A stretch of 64,000 nt of DNA. It comes from Ficedula albicollis (Eukaryota; Chordata; Aves; Passeriformes; Muscicapidae). The notes under the pieces were generated by a model. That model had not been told where the DNA came from. It saw only the letters and a program-made list of their open reading frames with translations, and did no database searches. Made by a program: the position numbers and the translations under genes. Of this stretch, positions 36,690-49,789 are shown in pieces. The stretch spans positions 23,547,947-23,611,946 of the forward strand of contig NC_021700.1 of assembly GCF_000247815.1 (NCBI RefSeq), in the 5' to 3' direction. Positions within the stretch are counted from its first letter, which is position 1, and each line of letters opens with the position of its first letter.

Positions 36690-38333
36690 GACTGAGAAGA
36701 AATATATATTTACATTTGTATTCCGTTTAAAGACAGAAATATTTAAGACCTTTACCTGTGACACAAAGAATAACAAAAAGAGCTTCTACAGGTATGTTAA
36801 GCAGAAAAAGAAGGTCAAAGAAGTTCCCCCTGATAATGCAGGTGGTACCAATGGGAAACTGGTAACAATGAAGGAAGAGAAGGCTGAGGTACTCAATATT
36901 TTTGCCTCAGTCTTCGAGGCAACCTCTCTTCCCACACCTCTGAAGTGGATGGAGGACAGGAGAAGAACTGGGAGAACAAAGTACTACCCACTGTAAGAGA
37001 AGATAAGGTTCATGACCTGAGGAACTGGAATGTCCTTAAGTCTCTTCGATCTGACAAGATTCACCCCAGAATTCTGTGGGAATCGACTGATGTAGTTGCC
37101 AAGCCACTCTCCATGACACTTGAAATCTGACAAGATTCACCCCAGAATTCTGTGGGAATCGACTGATGTAGTTGCCAAGCCACTCTCCATGACACTTGAA
37201 AAGTCACAGCACTCAGGGCAAGTCCCAGGTGACTGGAACGGGGTAGCCATTTTTAAAAAGAGTAGAAAGGAGGACCCTGGGAACTAGAGACTTGTCAGCC
37301 TCATTTCTGTGTCTGGGAAGATAATGGAAAACATCCTCCTAGAGGCTGTGTTAATGCACATGGAGGATATCAGTGACAACTGTCCCTCAAGGATCTTTAC
37401 TGGGACCAGTGTTATTTAACGTCTTCATTAATGACATAGTCAGACTGAGTGCACTCTCAGTATATCAGCAAATGACCCCAAGCTGAGCGGTTGCCACAGC
37501 TGAAGGATGGGATGCCATCCACAGGGTCCTGGAAATGCTCTAGGGGAGTGCCCATGGGAATCTCATAAGGTTTAACAAGACCAAGTGCAAGGTGCTGCAC
37601 CAGGGTCAGAGCACCCTGGTACCAACACAGGCTGGGGATGGACAGATCAGAGCAGCCCTGCCCAGAAGGACTTGGGGGTGCAGGTGGGTGAGAGGCTGGA
37701 CATGAGCCAGCCATGGGCACTGCCAGCCCAGAGAGCCAAACGTGTGCTGGGTGCATCCAGAGCAGAGTGGGCAGCAGGGCCAGGGAGGGGATTCTGCCCC
37801 TCTGCTCTGCTCTGCTGAGACCCCACCTGCAGTGCTGCACCAGCTCTGGGGTCCCAGCACAGGAACAACATGGACCTGCTGGAGGGAGGCCAGAGGAGGC
37901 CACCAAGGTGATCAGAGGGATGAAGCACCTCTCCTATGAAGACAGGCTGAGAGAAGTAGGATTTTTCAGCCTGGAAAAGAGGTTCAAGGGTGACCTAACT
38001 GTCGCCTTCCAGTACCTGAAGGGAACCTACAAGAAAAATGGAGAGAGACTTTTTACAAGACCATAGAGTGACAGGAATAGAGGCATGGATTCAAACAGAA
38101 AGACAGTAGGTTTTGATTAAGTATTGCAAAGGAATTCATTACTGTGAGGGTGATGAGGCACTGGAACAGGTTGTCCAGGGAAGCTGTGGATGTCCCATCC
38201 CTGGCAGTGTTCCAGACCAGGCTGGATGGAGCTCTGGGCAACCTCGCCTAGTGGAATGTGTCCCTGCCTTTGGCTGGAGGAACTAGATAATCCTTAAGGT
38301 CCCTTCCATCCCAAGCTGTTCTCTGATTCTATT
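36690..38333 (+). mobile_element. degenerate CR1 LINE, 3' part, with internal deletion and duplication
   Basis: Frame pieces read KSFYRYVKQKKKVKEVPPDN and EEKAEVLNIFASVFEA (CR1 ORF2, before the reverse transcriptase). A block like VPQGSLLGPVLFN follows near 37380-37425, with the FADD box decayed to SAND. The C-terminal LSYEDRLREVGFFSLEKRF is at 37930-37985. It ends with the CR1 tail 'ccttaaggtcccttccatcc' and 'ctgattctatta' near 38330. Part of the reverse transcriptase is missing between about 37350 and 37380. The left edge is uncertain. Confidence 0.82.
37051..37202 (+). repeat. 76-bp exact tandem duplication inside a CR1
   Basis: The segment starting CTGACAAGATTCACCCCAGA at 37051 begins again at 37127. 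The two 76-bp copies are essentially identical, differing at most at the final base. The surrounding CR1 is heavily diverged, so the duplication is much younger than the insertion. Confidence 0.92.
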
Positions 38334-40237
38334 ACATAAATGTAATTTTTTTTAAAGAAATACAGTAGGTGACATAATCTACACTTAAGCAAATACAGAC
38401 ATTATTCAGCTAAATAATATAAAAATCAAATTTAAATGCAGAATCTGGTTTCTTAGAATCAGCAGCTATTATGGCCCCAGCTTAGTCTTGTTAGCAGGAA
38501 CTTTATCTGCAGATGCAGGAAGAGAAGTTTCTTAATGGCTGCAGTCAACTTATTTACAGCTAGAAAGAAAATTAGGGCAGAACACCTAGCAGTTCTAAAA
38601 TCCTAAGAGACAGAGAAAATGAGAACAAGTCCGTTTTTTCAAATTACAAGTTATACTTACAAAATTGTTCATATGAGGCAATTTCAAAAGTTGACTACAA
38701 AAAAGCTTAAGAAAAATCATTGCCTCAAAAATTAAAAAATTATATGTTGTATATTTTAAACAAATTCATGTACATAAGCTCTGGTCACAAACCACTTTTC
38801 CTTAAAGCATACATTTAGCTGCAAAGCAGTATTTCAGTGGTCACTGAACAAAAATCACCCTTTCTGAAAATGCATAAAAAACAATGTTAAATGCATTTCA
38901 ATATCAGCTTTCTTATATTTGACTCATCTTTAATTAAGTGTTTCAAAATAACCAGGCTGATGAGTCTCCCTCACAAACCTGCCACAGTTACCATGTTACT
39001 CAAATACACTGTAACAACTAATAGATCATCAGGTCTTGCATAAACTGGTAAACTAATTAATTGTTACCACCTTCTTTGATAAAATGGCTATCACAAAATA
39101 CTGTGCAGATAAACAACAAAAAAGAGGGAAAACATGATGTGGTATGTTTCTTGTCCAAATTCAACCAGAAATTACTTGAAATGTTGACTAGAAAAGTAGA
39201 TTTTAAAATGGGAATAATTGAATATAAAATTTGAATTTCACTTCAGTTTAGACTCATCAGTACAAGATAAAAAAAGATGAAGTTAAAACAATGTTAATAT
39301 AAATAAGACAATTTCATAATTCAATATACAGAATAGCATAAAGTTGTATACAGCTAAAAACTTTTATCTTATTCTGGTATGTCTCCTGCAGCCAGCAGCA
39401 AAGCCCCCAGACTAGCTGCTCACTCACTGCTCTCCACCGTGGGATACGGGAGAGAACCAAAAGACAAAGCAAACAAAACTTGTGGTTATTACAAAAAAAG
39501 ACAATTTAAAGGTAGGATGCGAAAAGGGAAGGTAGAGGCAAAAAAAAAAGGCAACAAAACCACACAAGTAATGCAAAGGCAATTGCTCACCACCTCCCAC
39601 CAACAGACACATGCCCATTCAGCCTCTTGAGCAATGGTTGCTTGGAACAGCTGCCCTCACTACTGTCACCAGCCGTGCTGCCAACATGATGTTATGCAGG
39701 CACGCAAAATCCCTCAGGTCAGCTGCTGTCAGCAGTCCTGCCTATGTCCCCTTCCAGCTTCTTGCTGAAGTCTATTCCCTGAGGGGAAGCAAGACTGTGA
39801 AACAAAGGTGGTCTTGGTGCTGTGCAAGCACTGCAGAGCAACTTGCAAGCACATCAGTGCCTTCCCAGCACTGTTTTGGCTACAAACCTTGAACACAGCA
39901 CAAAAGGGACTGCTATGAAAAAAATTAACTCCATCCTAGTTAGACTCAGTACACTTATTCCAGTCTTTACATGTCAATGTCAATTAGCAGAGCATAAAAC
40001 ACTCTGCTCATGCTTTCAGTATGACACCCGTTCAAAAATGCTCTCATATAATTCCCTCTTCCACAGAAAAATGTTCAAGTATAGACACATGTACAACTTG
40101 TGATCACTAACATTAGCCACACAGCGAAAACAGAAGTTCTAATTAGTATCACTTGATTAGCACTTAGGATTTTAGATAGAATCAGCCGCTTAAAGAGTAT
40201 ATTTCAACACTGAACTTGTGTTTGAAGAGTGCACTAT

Positions 40238-40932
40238 TGTTGGGGGTTGGGTTTATTTTGTTCCAGTTTAAAGAATTTTTCCCATTATCATGCTAACGGA
40301 GCCTGCTGGGTTACACCCAGGATCTTTCTGATGACTCTAGACACAGGGGTAGGTGGGAGCGGGCTTCCAGGAGGGGCTATTCGTGTTTCCGAGCTGGGAG
40401 GAGGGACCCCCCGTCCGCAGCACACGTGGTGAGAATGTAGGAGAGCCAGACCCTCTGCAAACAACTGCCCTGCATCTCCCCCGCTCCAGCCTCCTACCTC
40501 TGAGGACACAGCAAATCACCGAGACACAAACGGTGAGCGAGGAGCTGCCCGCTACAGCCCGCTCCCACCTGAGACACGGCACAGCCGCTGCCGCCCCCGC
40601 CCCTCCTGCTTCCGCTTGCTCTCCACAGCTGTCCCGGCTCTGTCCCGTCTTCACCACCGGGACCAAGCGCAGAGAGAGTGTGCCTGTGGCTAAAGAAAGG
40701 ACTGGAACCGAGTTATCTGTTCTGTTTTGTTGGTAATTTTAATAACTGCTGTTGTTTCTGCTTGTACGGTTAGATATATCAGTAAAAGAGCTGTTACTCC
40801 TACCCCCTTATCTCTGTCTTAGAGTCCTTGATTCAAACAATTCTAATACTTGGAGCGAGTGGAATTAAATTCTCTATTTCAAAGAGAAGTTTCTGCCTTT
40901 ATTGGCAAACACCTGTCCTTCAAACCAGGACA
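40238..40932 (+). mobile_element. probable solo LTR in SCAMP1 intron 1
   Basis: About 695 bp starting TGTTGGGGGTTGG and ending CAAACCAGGACA (TG...CA). The central part is GC- and CpG-rich, unlike the AT-rich intron, as expected for a U3 region. It is followed by a degenerate poly(A) signal (AGTAAAAGAGCTG at 40781) and a U5-like tail ending in CCTGTCCTTCAAACCAGGACA-type text. This resembles common songbird LTRs I remember. No convincing target-site duplication was seen (ACTAT left, ACCCT right). No internal retroviral genes are present. Confidence 0.65.
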
Positions 40933-43900
40933 ACCCTTAACCAAATAACTCAGCCCAGTTGTGCTTGGAAACCATAAATTCAATTATTTGAGTAACTACA
41001 ATATCAGACTCATGAGACACCCACTGAACAGCAGCCATTTCCAAAAAGCATGAAACAGCAGTCAAGTCAAATTCAGAACAGCAACCTATATTCAGAAATA
41101 CAATACACAAACAAAAACGAATATCTGATTAAAGAAAGCCTTTTGTCTCAAAGTGTTTTATGGAAGACCAGCGTCAAAAACTCCTCAGATCTCTTTGCAC
41201 ATCTACTGTGATATTCCAACACTAACAAATGAAAGGGAACATATGCTGAGACAACCAGGTGTACTAAAGCAACAGTCTTAGCACTGAAAAATAAGTTCAA
41301 CACTTAAATGCATGCAGTAATTAGAGAAAAAAAAAAAGAAGTCCTTTATCAGTAGTTCATTCCCATTTTGAATTAACAATTGCTATACCTCTGCCAAATA
41401 TTACTATTGTTTGCTAAAACAGCAGCAGCTCTAAAAAAAACCTGAGTGACACAGAGGACATTCAATAATAGCTCAATTCAAGTAAATTTTCATTACCCAG
41501 TAAAGGAAAAAAATTACAATTGTATTGAAATACACAAATTTAAACACACCACCACAAGCAGCATTCAAATTCTGCATTCAGTAAACTTAAACTACGCAGT
41601 CTGGACTTCAATAGAAGTTTGTGACGCAGAAAAACTCAAGGAAAAGTAAACCAGTCATCATAGGAAAAGAGGAATGTCAGGACTGAAGGAGGCAAGTACC
41701 AGCCTGGAAATTTGTATCTCTCCTATAACTCATTCATTGCTAGAACCATCCTCAGCTCTTCACAGTCAGGGTGCCCAGTTGCAGGTGCTATTCTAATTGT
41801 TCTGAACACCTACAGTGCATCAAATGACTGATATCAACAGCAGCTACACTTCGTATTTCAAAACACTACTTACAATATTCCTGAAGAGATTAGACCTTAC
41901 ATCCCACAAAACACAAAGGATTGTTTTGAATCATTTACCTTACACTCACTGCATCTCATTTAAAAAATGGAGCAAATGCCAACTCATCTAAATACAATGA
42001 TGAAAACTGTGAAGCACTCGTACTCACTGCTGCGGAATAAAAAAAACATTGAATTTAGAAGTTGTTCAGCGTTTCACTAATACAAACAATAAATACTGTG
42101 CAGGATAACACACTCAGAAGAAGAGGCATTTAAATTAATGCTATCAAATTTCTATGTTACACAACATGCATATTCTACTGGCTAAAAACAGCAAGAACTA
42201 ATATTCCACAGGAATAAGTGAGTCTATACTGTAATAATTTATTTTCCATATCTCATATTCCACCTAGCCTTATCTCACTCAAACTCCTGCCAGTTCAAAC
42301 CCAGAGCTTCTGACTTTTTTATTTAACTATTACTCATACAATCACAGAACAGAATTAAAAACAGACTATTTTTCATATCCAGCTATTAGTGCATTTAAGT
42401 CACACAGTCATTTCAGATGACATTTTCAAGATCTGAATTAGTTTAAGAGACTGAAGTTTTAAGAAAGTAGCACAACCTAATTTAGTCATTTTCCACTTAA
42501 ATCTTTCATTTTACCTATTTCTTGCAGTCTCTTTCCTGTAATTTCTCCAAAGGAAATATTAACACACTTTTTGAAATCCCAACAAGGCAGGTACAAGCAG
42601 CAACCTATCTTTATGCCAAGAATGGAAAAGTCAGAAAAAAACACCCCAACAAACAGTAACACAAACTGACAGAACAAACACAGAAAAAACAACACATTTA
42701 TATTTCATATTGGCAAGAGCACCTATGGAACTATTAAAAACATCTTCTGTGCCATGCTAACAAATTATGCTCATATCACTCAGATATAGATAAAATTAAC
42801 TGAATACCCAGTTATCACAGAGGGTGTACAAATGCAATTAACTACAAATGAGAATGTTTAAAACAGAGCACAATAATCTATTCTACGTGATCTTTTACAG
42901 CTTTTTAATAAACAATATTGAAGGGAACAGACCTCTGTTGTCAAGGAGACCAAAACTAGTCATCAGCTACCAGTTTCACGAACACAGAAGACACTACCAA
43001 ATTAAAGACTGAAGAAGTAAATACATCTGTAACAATGCTTAGCATTACAGTTAACTGGATTTGGGTCCAGGATTGTTCCACCACCACTAAAATACACCTT
43101 TTAAATCCGTAACGAGGTAATAATCTGAAAAACACCATCAGCTAAGCTTACATTGTCAGTTGTGATTTTGATTTACGTGAAGGGAATATAGTGAACTAGG
43201 AATCAGCCCCTCCAAACTGTCATTTATGTTGCTGAAAAAACTTTTCACTTTGAGGGATACCTAATCTTCTATCAAAAAGACAAAAGCATTTTTTGCAAAG
43301 AACATTTTTTTCAGTTTAGTCCCAAGGACTAGCAGGGAAGTAAAAGCATTATTTCATTGCAGAGGCCAGGAAATGGGGTTTATAACACTAAACACTGATT
43401 TGGATAGAGACTATAATGCTTTTACAACACATCGGCAACTGAAAACAACTTCAAATAAAAATAATTTAAGCTACACAGAACCAAAAAACAGTTGGAAAGT
43501 AAGATTTAAGAAAGAATTCATCCTGAAGTTTTGTGGATTTTGATTTTAGGGGTGAGAAGAGTTATAGTAACAGCAAACAGTTGTACTTCCTGCTATCTGT
43601 GAAGTACACCTAAGATAACACCATTGGGTCAGAAAACTAATCAAAAATGCAACATAAAATGCCTGAAACTGTTGGTCTTACTTTTTTGATTTCTTGACAA
43701 AAGAGAAAATTATCCATCACACTTTTCATAAACCGGTTCTGGAGTGTTTATCAACCCCAAAAAAACGCCAGATTAAGGCTCTGAAATTGCAATTCACATA
43801 TGTTGAATAAACATTTGATAAAAAATTCTGGACTTAAAGTAATAAAAAGTAATAAAAATACCCAAGTATCCGTTTAAGTTCCCAGTTTTTCAAGTTTAAC

Positions 43901-46900
43901 ATATCGGTCACTTATCAGCCATTTTCCCATCCCACTCTTGACATGATGTTCAAACAGCTTTCTTCCCTACTCTGCCTGAACACAATTATTGAATAGGATA
44001 CTGCGAAAATAGCCCACTGGGTTTTATTATACTTGTCCTTTGAATGCTGCCTATTTTATGTCACATTCATCACATGAAAGCAGAGCTGTGAAGGGTTCTG
44101 AGCAACTAAGCAAGGCAAGGTGCCCACCTCTACAACCTAAAAGAACTTCACAGGCTGGCAAGAACAAATTTGTCCTAAAGTTTGCACCAGCCTCATCTTG
44201 CAATGGAGTACTGGATGCCTAACAAAGTATCACCTCCACCTCTCAGCTATTCTCAAGTTATTCTCCTTTCCCAGCTCTGACATGTGTACATTCCTCTTCG
44301 TAACATTAAAAATCTCAGTATACAGGGAATCTCAGTATACAGTGCAATAGTAACACTAGGCAGTATGTGATAACACTTCAGTGAAAATCTAAAGGGAGAA
44401 ATGAGGCTATGAGATACTGAATAACTATTAAAAAGCTTCATATTTTTAACAGATCACAGCTCAGTTACAGCACTGGTGAAGTGTACTCTTGAAAGCCAAC
44501 TTCTATGCAGGACAGCTAAAGGACAATCCACTACCATAATGTTCAGCATTAAATTATGCAAGATTTAGGGCTATTCATAATTTTTTAAAACATGAATGGA
44601 TAGTAAAAGTCAGAAAAAATACCTATATTTTATGTCCTTTACTAACTTTAAGACAGACAACTTAACTCAGTATATTTTATAGTCAGTATTTAACAGATAC
44701 AGGAATTAAAACTCATTTATGCATCCAGGCATGTGACAAAACAGCCTCGTTCTAAAGCTGCACAAACATCTTATTATATAAAAGTCTCAATTCTTAAAAA
44801 AAAAAATCGGGACTTCTCTTTCTTCCTCTAAGTTTCTATCACTTTAGCTTCACTTTAGCATCCACGGTATAAACTGTAGAGATTCTGCTGCCACAGAAGG
44901 TAGCAGTCATTCGCATAACTGCTTTCAGTATTAAACCTCCAGGTTGTATTTCCCACCAAACTAAGCAGGAGATTAATTTGTGCTCATGTGAGGCAAGATT
45001 ATGTGTAATATCCAATTTATAACTGGAATTACTTCTGTACTTAGCTCTAGTGACTCAAGTAATCCACTGACCTCAGTGGGAGCAATTCAGTGTCATTCTT
45101 GGGTATTGCAGAGTATCTTAGCCATCCAAACAAGAATGTCAGTCTGGACTACTACATAAGACCCATGTCTTTTTGGAGCAACAACTCAAAGGTAGCTACA
45201 GTTTGGATCCCTACTCCTACTCAAAGTAACAACTCAAATATTTAACATTATATGCATCTGAGGTCTGCTCTGATGATGCTCTCCCACACTGAATCTGATA
45301 GAGAAAAAAGAAAAATCTTCCTATCACATAGGGACTTGGCTTTTCCCTGAAAAGGAAACCATTCACATTTGAACAGAAACGTATCTTAGTTTTCAGGCCT
45401 ATCATAATTTCTATGGTGTCAAAAACATGCACTTGTTCAGAACTAAACGTATCAAATGAACTGGCCCAATAAAATTTATTGCACAACTCAGTCTTTATAG
45501 TTCTCATTCTACAACAGCCAAAAAATAACTGTTTCATATGTACGGATAATTAACAGTCAGTTTGTAAACCTTTTGCCGTCTGTCAGCCAAGATCCAAAGG
45601 CCTATGAAATCCATTGCTCTATTTAAAAAACTTTCTCTGAGTAGAAGGACTGGTCACTTAGGAAAAAACCCTCAAACCAAGAACACAGAATCTACAATTT
45701 TTATTGTAGATGAACTGCTGATTGTTTCAGAGTAAATGATACTTACACTGAATTTTGAGACTGCTATTTCAGAACCTTTGTAACTGTATCACCTCCCAAG
45801 ACAGAAGACTACAACTATCACCTATCCTATGACATTGAAAAAAAAAAACCAAACAAACCAACCACAAGGAGACAGCTACATTAGAAATCTGCCTTTGTCG
45901 CGTCATACAAAATTTATTTCATGCTGTTTTACCCTATTTAAGATAGATGGTCAGGACCTCGAGAATTCCCAAACTCCTCCCAAATGGTCAGACCCCCAGT
46001 CTTTACTAACCCTTACACCTTACCTGGTCATCAGAGGACTGGAGGCTGATCCTGCTTTCTTTCACAGGACATGATCCTGACCCTGGCTTCACTTTCTAAC
46101 TTCAGCTCAGATCTGTCTCCTCCCTATAGATTTACCTAGCACTGAATGCAGTTACCATCACCACATCTGCTCTGCTCATCCTGTTTGGGTGCTGTGGGAC
46201 TGCAGCTTTTTAAAGTGAGAACTTTACCAAGTGTGAATTCACACTCACAAGCTAAGACTAGTGTGTCTTAGTAAACTAAATTAATAGATTTCATTACTAA
46301 CCTCCTTCCAACCATGAGGTCACACCAACTGTGTACTTCTTCACACTGCTGATATATCATATTATAAAATGATTCTCACATCGTCATTTGTATGAATGCA
46401 TTTTCTTCTGACAACTTTAATGTTATCAAAAACTTGTAAATGTTAGCATTTCACTTATCTGTTTGTTTCCATATACCCTCTGTCTTTCAAAAAAATCCAT
46501 CTTTTGGCTTTGTTGGTACAGCATTCAGAGGACATTTATTTAGAGAGGAAAACTATGACTTCAAAAGTATATCCACGACTCTGGATTCAGTTCCAGTTTG
46601 TTGGTTTTTTTAAAGAAACATAGAATTTAAAAAAATGCAAAGGTTAGGCAGCCACTTGTCTCAAAATCCACAGCACTCCATGATCAAGCCAGGTAATTTC
46701 AGTTTTTCCAGCAGACTTCCGAAAGTACTAACTACCCAAAATACTGAGCACAACATGTTTATGCTATACCTTATCTTTCCAGAGAACACTTTTATTTGAT
46801 TCAACATCAAGCAAGAAACTCTGCTCTAATCTTTTTATTAAAGGGCATAAGAACAGTCACAGGAAACTTCCCGTGTAGATCACAGACAGCTAGTAAAAAA

Positions 46901-48867
46901 AGAAAAAAAAAAAGTTTAAAAAAAGAAGTATCTATCTTTAAACCTTGGCAACAACTCTTCCACCTCATGCCTCTCCACCCCTTCTCTGCCATACTACTTT
47001 GTGACTTTACATGAGCATAGGAAGCAGCTTCGAAAACAAGGAAAGCAACTAATCACATCATACATAAAATTACCAAGCAAAGACAAAAATATGAGTACAT
47101 TAGGATACAGTGTTTAGACAATACGACTTAGGCTGTCAGGGTCCATCTGGAAATACCTGTTCTATGCATAAAATATTTTAAAACACATAGACAAAACTTA
47201 AATACATCCATCCATTACTACTCACTAATTTCAAAGCTGTCCTGCCAACAAGATGGCCATCAAGCTTTAGCTTTTGCCCCTTCAAGTTAAATGCATGGGT
47301 AAGTAAAGATATTCAAGATTACCTTTTGCAGGCAGTAGAATGTGACAGAAATTAGCAAAGACTGAAGGAAGAAAAAAAAAAAACCTCTGAAAAAGGAAAA
47401 ATAAGAGCATTCCTGAATCATTCTCTGCAAATGAAGAAATCTAAAGGGAGAGCTTCAAGTTACAGAGAGGTTGTTATAGAGTCCTTTTATCATGATGCAC
47501 TGCAGATGAGAAGCAGAGCATGGATTCTGCCCAACAGTTACAACAGAAGTCTTTCCCTAAAGAGAAACTGGAATAAGCTTTTGCACTTTCAGCAGTATCT
47601 TCAAACTGGAAGTATAATTCAGGTGTGTGCCTAGTTTAGGTCTCACAACACTACACAGGACCAGTTATATAGCCTGATGAGCACTGCAGAGGCAGGTAGG
47701 TGGAAAAGCATAATGTATTTCTGTTGCTGAAGATGCATTCTAGAATGACAGCTTTTCAGTGCTTGGTGCCAAAAAGAACAGTGCTCACTGACATTGGTAC
47801 TAGCCCAAACTATTGTTGGCAGCAGACCCAAGACCAGGACTTGTGTTCACCTGGAAGGTCATTGCACTGCATACAACAAGTGAAAACAGATCTTAGCCTA
47901 AGGTATCCTAGCCTAATGAATACTATTGCTATGTTTTATGACCATAAAAACTAAACTAATGATTCAGACGGACTTTATGAACAAGTGTTAGGAACATTAT
48001 GCTTCCAGCATCTATGTGGACAGAATTGTGCTCGGCTTGAAATGTCACAGCTCAATTTTTAAAAGCCTTAATTATTCCAGCTAATATTCTAAACTCGCTT
48101 CCACATACTATCTGTGTGCACTTTAAAGTGTCTGCAAGAAGTTCAGTAATATTACCAAAGTAGGTAGCTTCAGAAGTTAGTTTAACTGGATTCAAATAAC
48201 AAAGAAAAACAGGAGGGGAAGCAGCCAGGGAGGTCAGTATGTTTTGACAGCTGAAGCTAGTGAGTGAAGAAAGAACTCACAGCCGTGTGACAAGTCAGCA
48301 GAGCAAAATCTAAAAGCTTTATAGTACATTACAACACAGCAGTTTGAGATGCAGCATAGAACCCATACCCAGCCATTGGTACCCTGATTACTTCAGACAT
48401 AAGGTAAGGAAACCAATAAGCTGAAGGGGGCGGGAGGAGGGTAGACAAGATTCACAGATTCATTAAGTTTAACTATTTGACTCAAACAGACGAAAGAAAA
48501 AAACACTGTAGTACCGCTACCCCTAGCACAAAGACAGGGTCAAAATAAAAAAAAACCCAAAACTTTTCCTTTTTTTTTCCATCGAAATAACGCATCTGAA
48601 AGACGACTTGTGCTATTTTAACTACAGAAGGAAATAGGGAACCCTGAAGTTGTGATCCGCTGCTTATCCTCCCCGCCCCCACTCCGGGCCTCCGCAGCCC
48701 GCGGAGGGCTGGGACCCCGGCCCGCAGCTCCCACGGGGCCCTTCCCTACTTCCTTCCTTCCTTATTCCCTTCCCCCTTTTTTCCTTCCTTTCTTGCCATG
48801 CTTCCTCTCACGGGAAGCCGGAGGCTCGGCGCAGACCGACACCGAGGAAACCTCACGGCCCCCTCAC

Positions 48868-48924
48868 CTTGAAGGGGTTGTTGAGGTCCGGGTCGGCGAA
48901 GGGGTTGCTGTCGAAGTCCGACAT
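48868..48924 (-). CDS. SCAMP1: SCAMP1 exon 1 coding part (start codon)
   Basis: This exon encodes residues 1-19, MSDFDSNPFADPDLNNPFK, with two NPF motifs typical of the SCAMP1 N-terminus. The ATG is at 48924-48922 in a good context (CACCATG, A at -3). The donor is AAG|GTGAGG at 48867. The start is certain from family identity. Confidence 0.97.
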
Positions 48925-49000
48925 GGTGAGGGCAGGCGGGCGCTGCGGTGCCGGGCGGCGACTCTGCGCCTGCGGCGGCGCCCCGGCAGTGCCCGGCGAG

Positions 49001-49080
49001 GTGTGCCCCCCGCAGGTGTGCCCCCCGCAGGTGTGCCCCCACAGGTGTGCCCCCCGCCGCGGTCACACCCGCCGCGGTCA
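49001..49080 (+). repeat. GC-rich minisatellite upstream of SCAMP1 ATG
   Basis: The 15-base unit GTGTGCCCCCCGCAG repeats at 49001, 49016 and 49031 (14-base variant), with a fourth partial copy at 49045. Two units of CCGCCGCGGTCACA type follow, to about 49080. It lies 77-156 bp upstream of the SCAMP1 start codon, probably in the 5' UTR or core promoter. Confidence 0.9.
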
Positions 49081-49092
49081 CAGCCCCGCGGC

Positions 49093-49371
<279 letters not shown>

Positions 49372-49789
49372 CGGCTGCTCCCGGGGTGGGTGGGAGCAGA
49401 GATCGTGCCTGAGACGGGCAGCTCTCGGGGCGTGGGCGAAGAGCCGGTTCCCGGCCCGGCTGAGGGCTGGGCTGTAAGCTCGTGGTTGGCAGGGCCTGCA
49501 GTTAGGGGCCCGCCTTGTCTTCGTAGGTCCTCGTGTGGGGTACTGGGGGCTGGGTCCCGCGCCTTCGCTGGTTAGCGCTGGCTGTGAGCCGGGGGAAGGA
49601 GGCCCGGGGCTCCCCCAGGGAGGCGGGGGGGCGGCCAGGGGCGGCCTGGCCCGGCCCGGCCCGGCCCGGTGTGTGCGCGGGTGTCCCGGCCCCAGCCGAG
49701 CCCGTGCGGCCCCTCCGGCCCCGCTCTGTCGGGACAGCCCGTCTGGACTGGGGGGTGAAGTGGACGGGCGAAGGTAGTCAGAAAGCCTT

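Larger units (their letters stand above)
35762..48867 (-). other. SCAMP1: SCAMP1 intron 1
   Basis: This is the largest intron, from donor GTGAGG at 48867 to the acceptor at 35762. It contains a CR1 fragment (about 36660-38333) and a solo LTR (40238-40932). The stretches 38340-40230 and 40940-48640 are AT-rich, with only short A-runs and minor duplications such as 44309-44340. I recognised no gene, RNA or named repeat in them. The part right of 48640 belongs to the CpG island and includes a CT-rich tract at about 48738-48808. Confidence 0.85.
11825..48924 (-). other. SCAMP1: SCAMP1 gene, full coding span in nine exons
   Basis: SCAMP1 (secretory carrier-associated membrane protein 1) is a four-pass protein of post-Golgi recycling vesicles that acts in exocytosis and endocytosis. 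The joined exons (57, 78, 99, 112, 129, 160, 102, 118 and 165 nt) total 1020 nt, giving 339 residues plus a stop; I recall 338 for human. Layout: cytosolic NPF motifs at about residues 7-18 and 39-41, a Pro-rich stretch, and a charged coiled coil at 79-110. Four membrane segments follow, near 153-177, 184-203, 217-240 and 260-283. The cytosolic peptide [11 protein letters not shown] (202-212) separates segments 2 and 3. The C-terminal tail is Ala/Thr-rich. NPF motifs bind EH-domain endocytic adaptors. All eight introns are GT-AG with consistent phases. No frameshift or stop was seen, so the gene looks intact. Confidence 0.96.
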
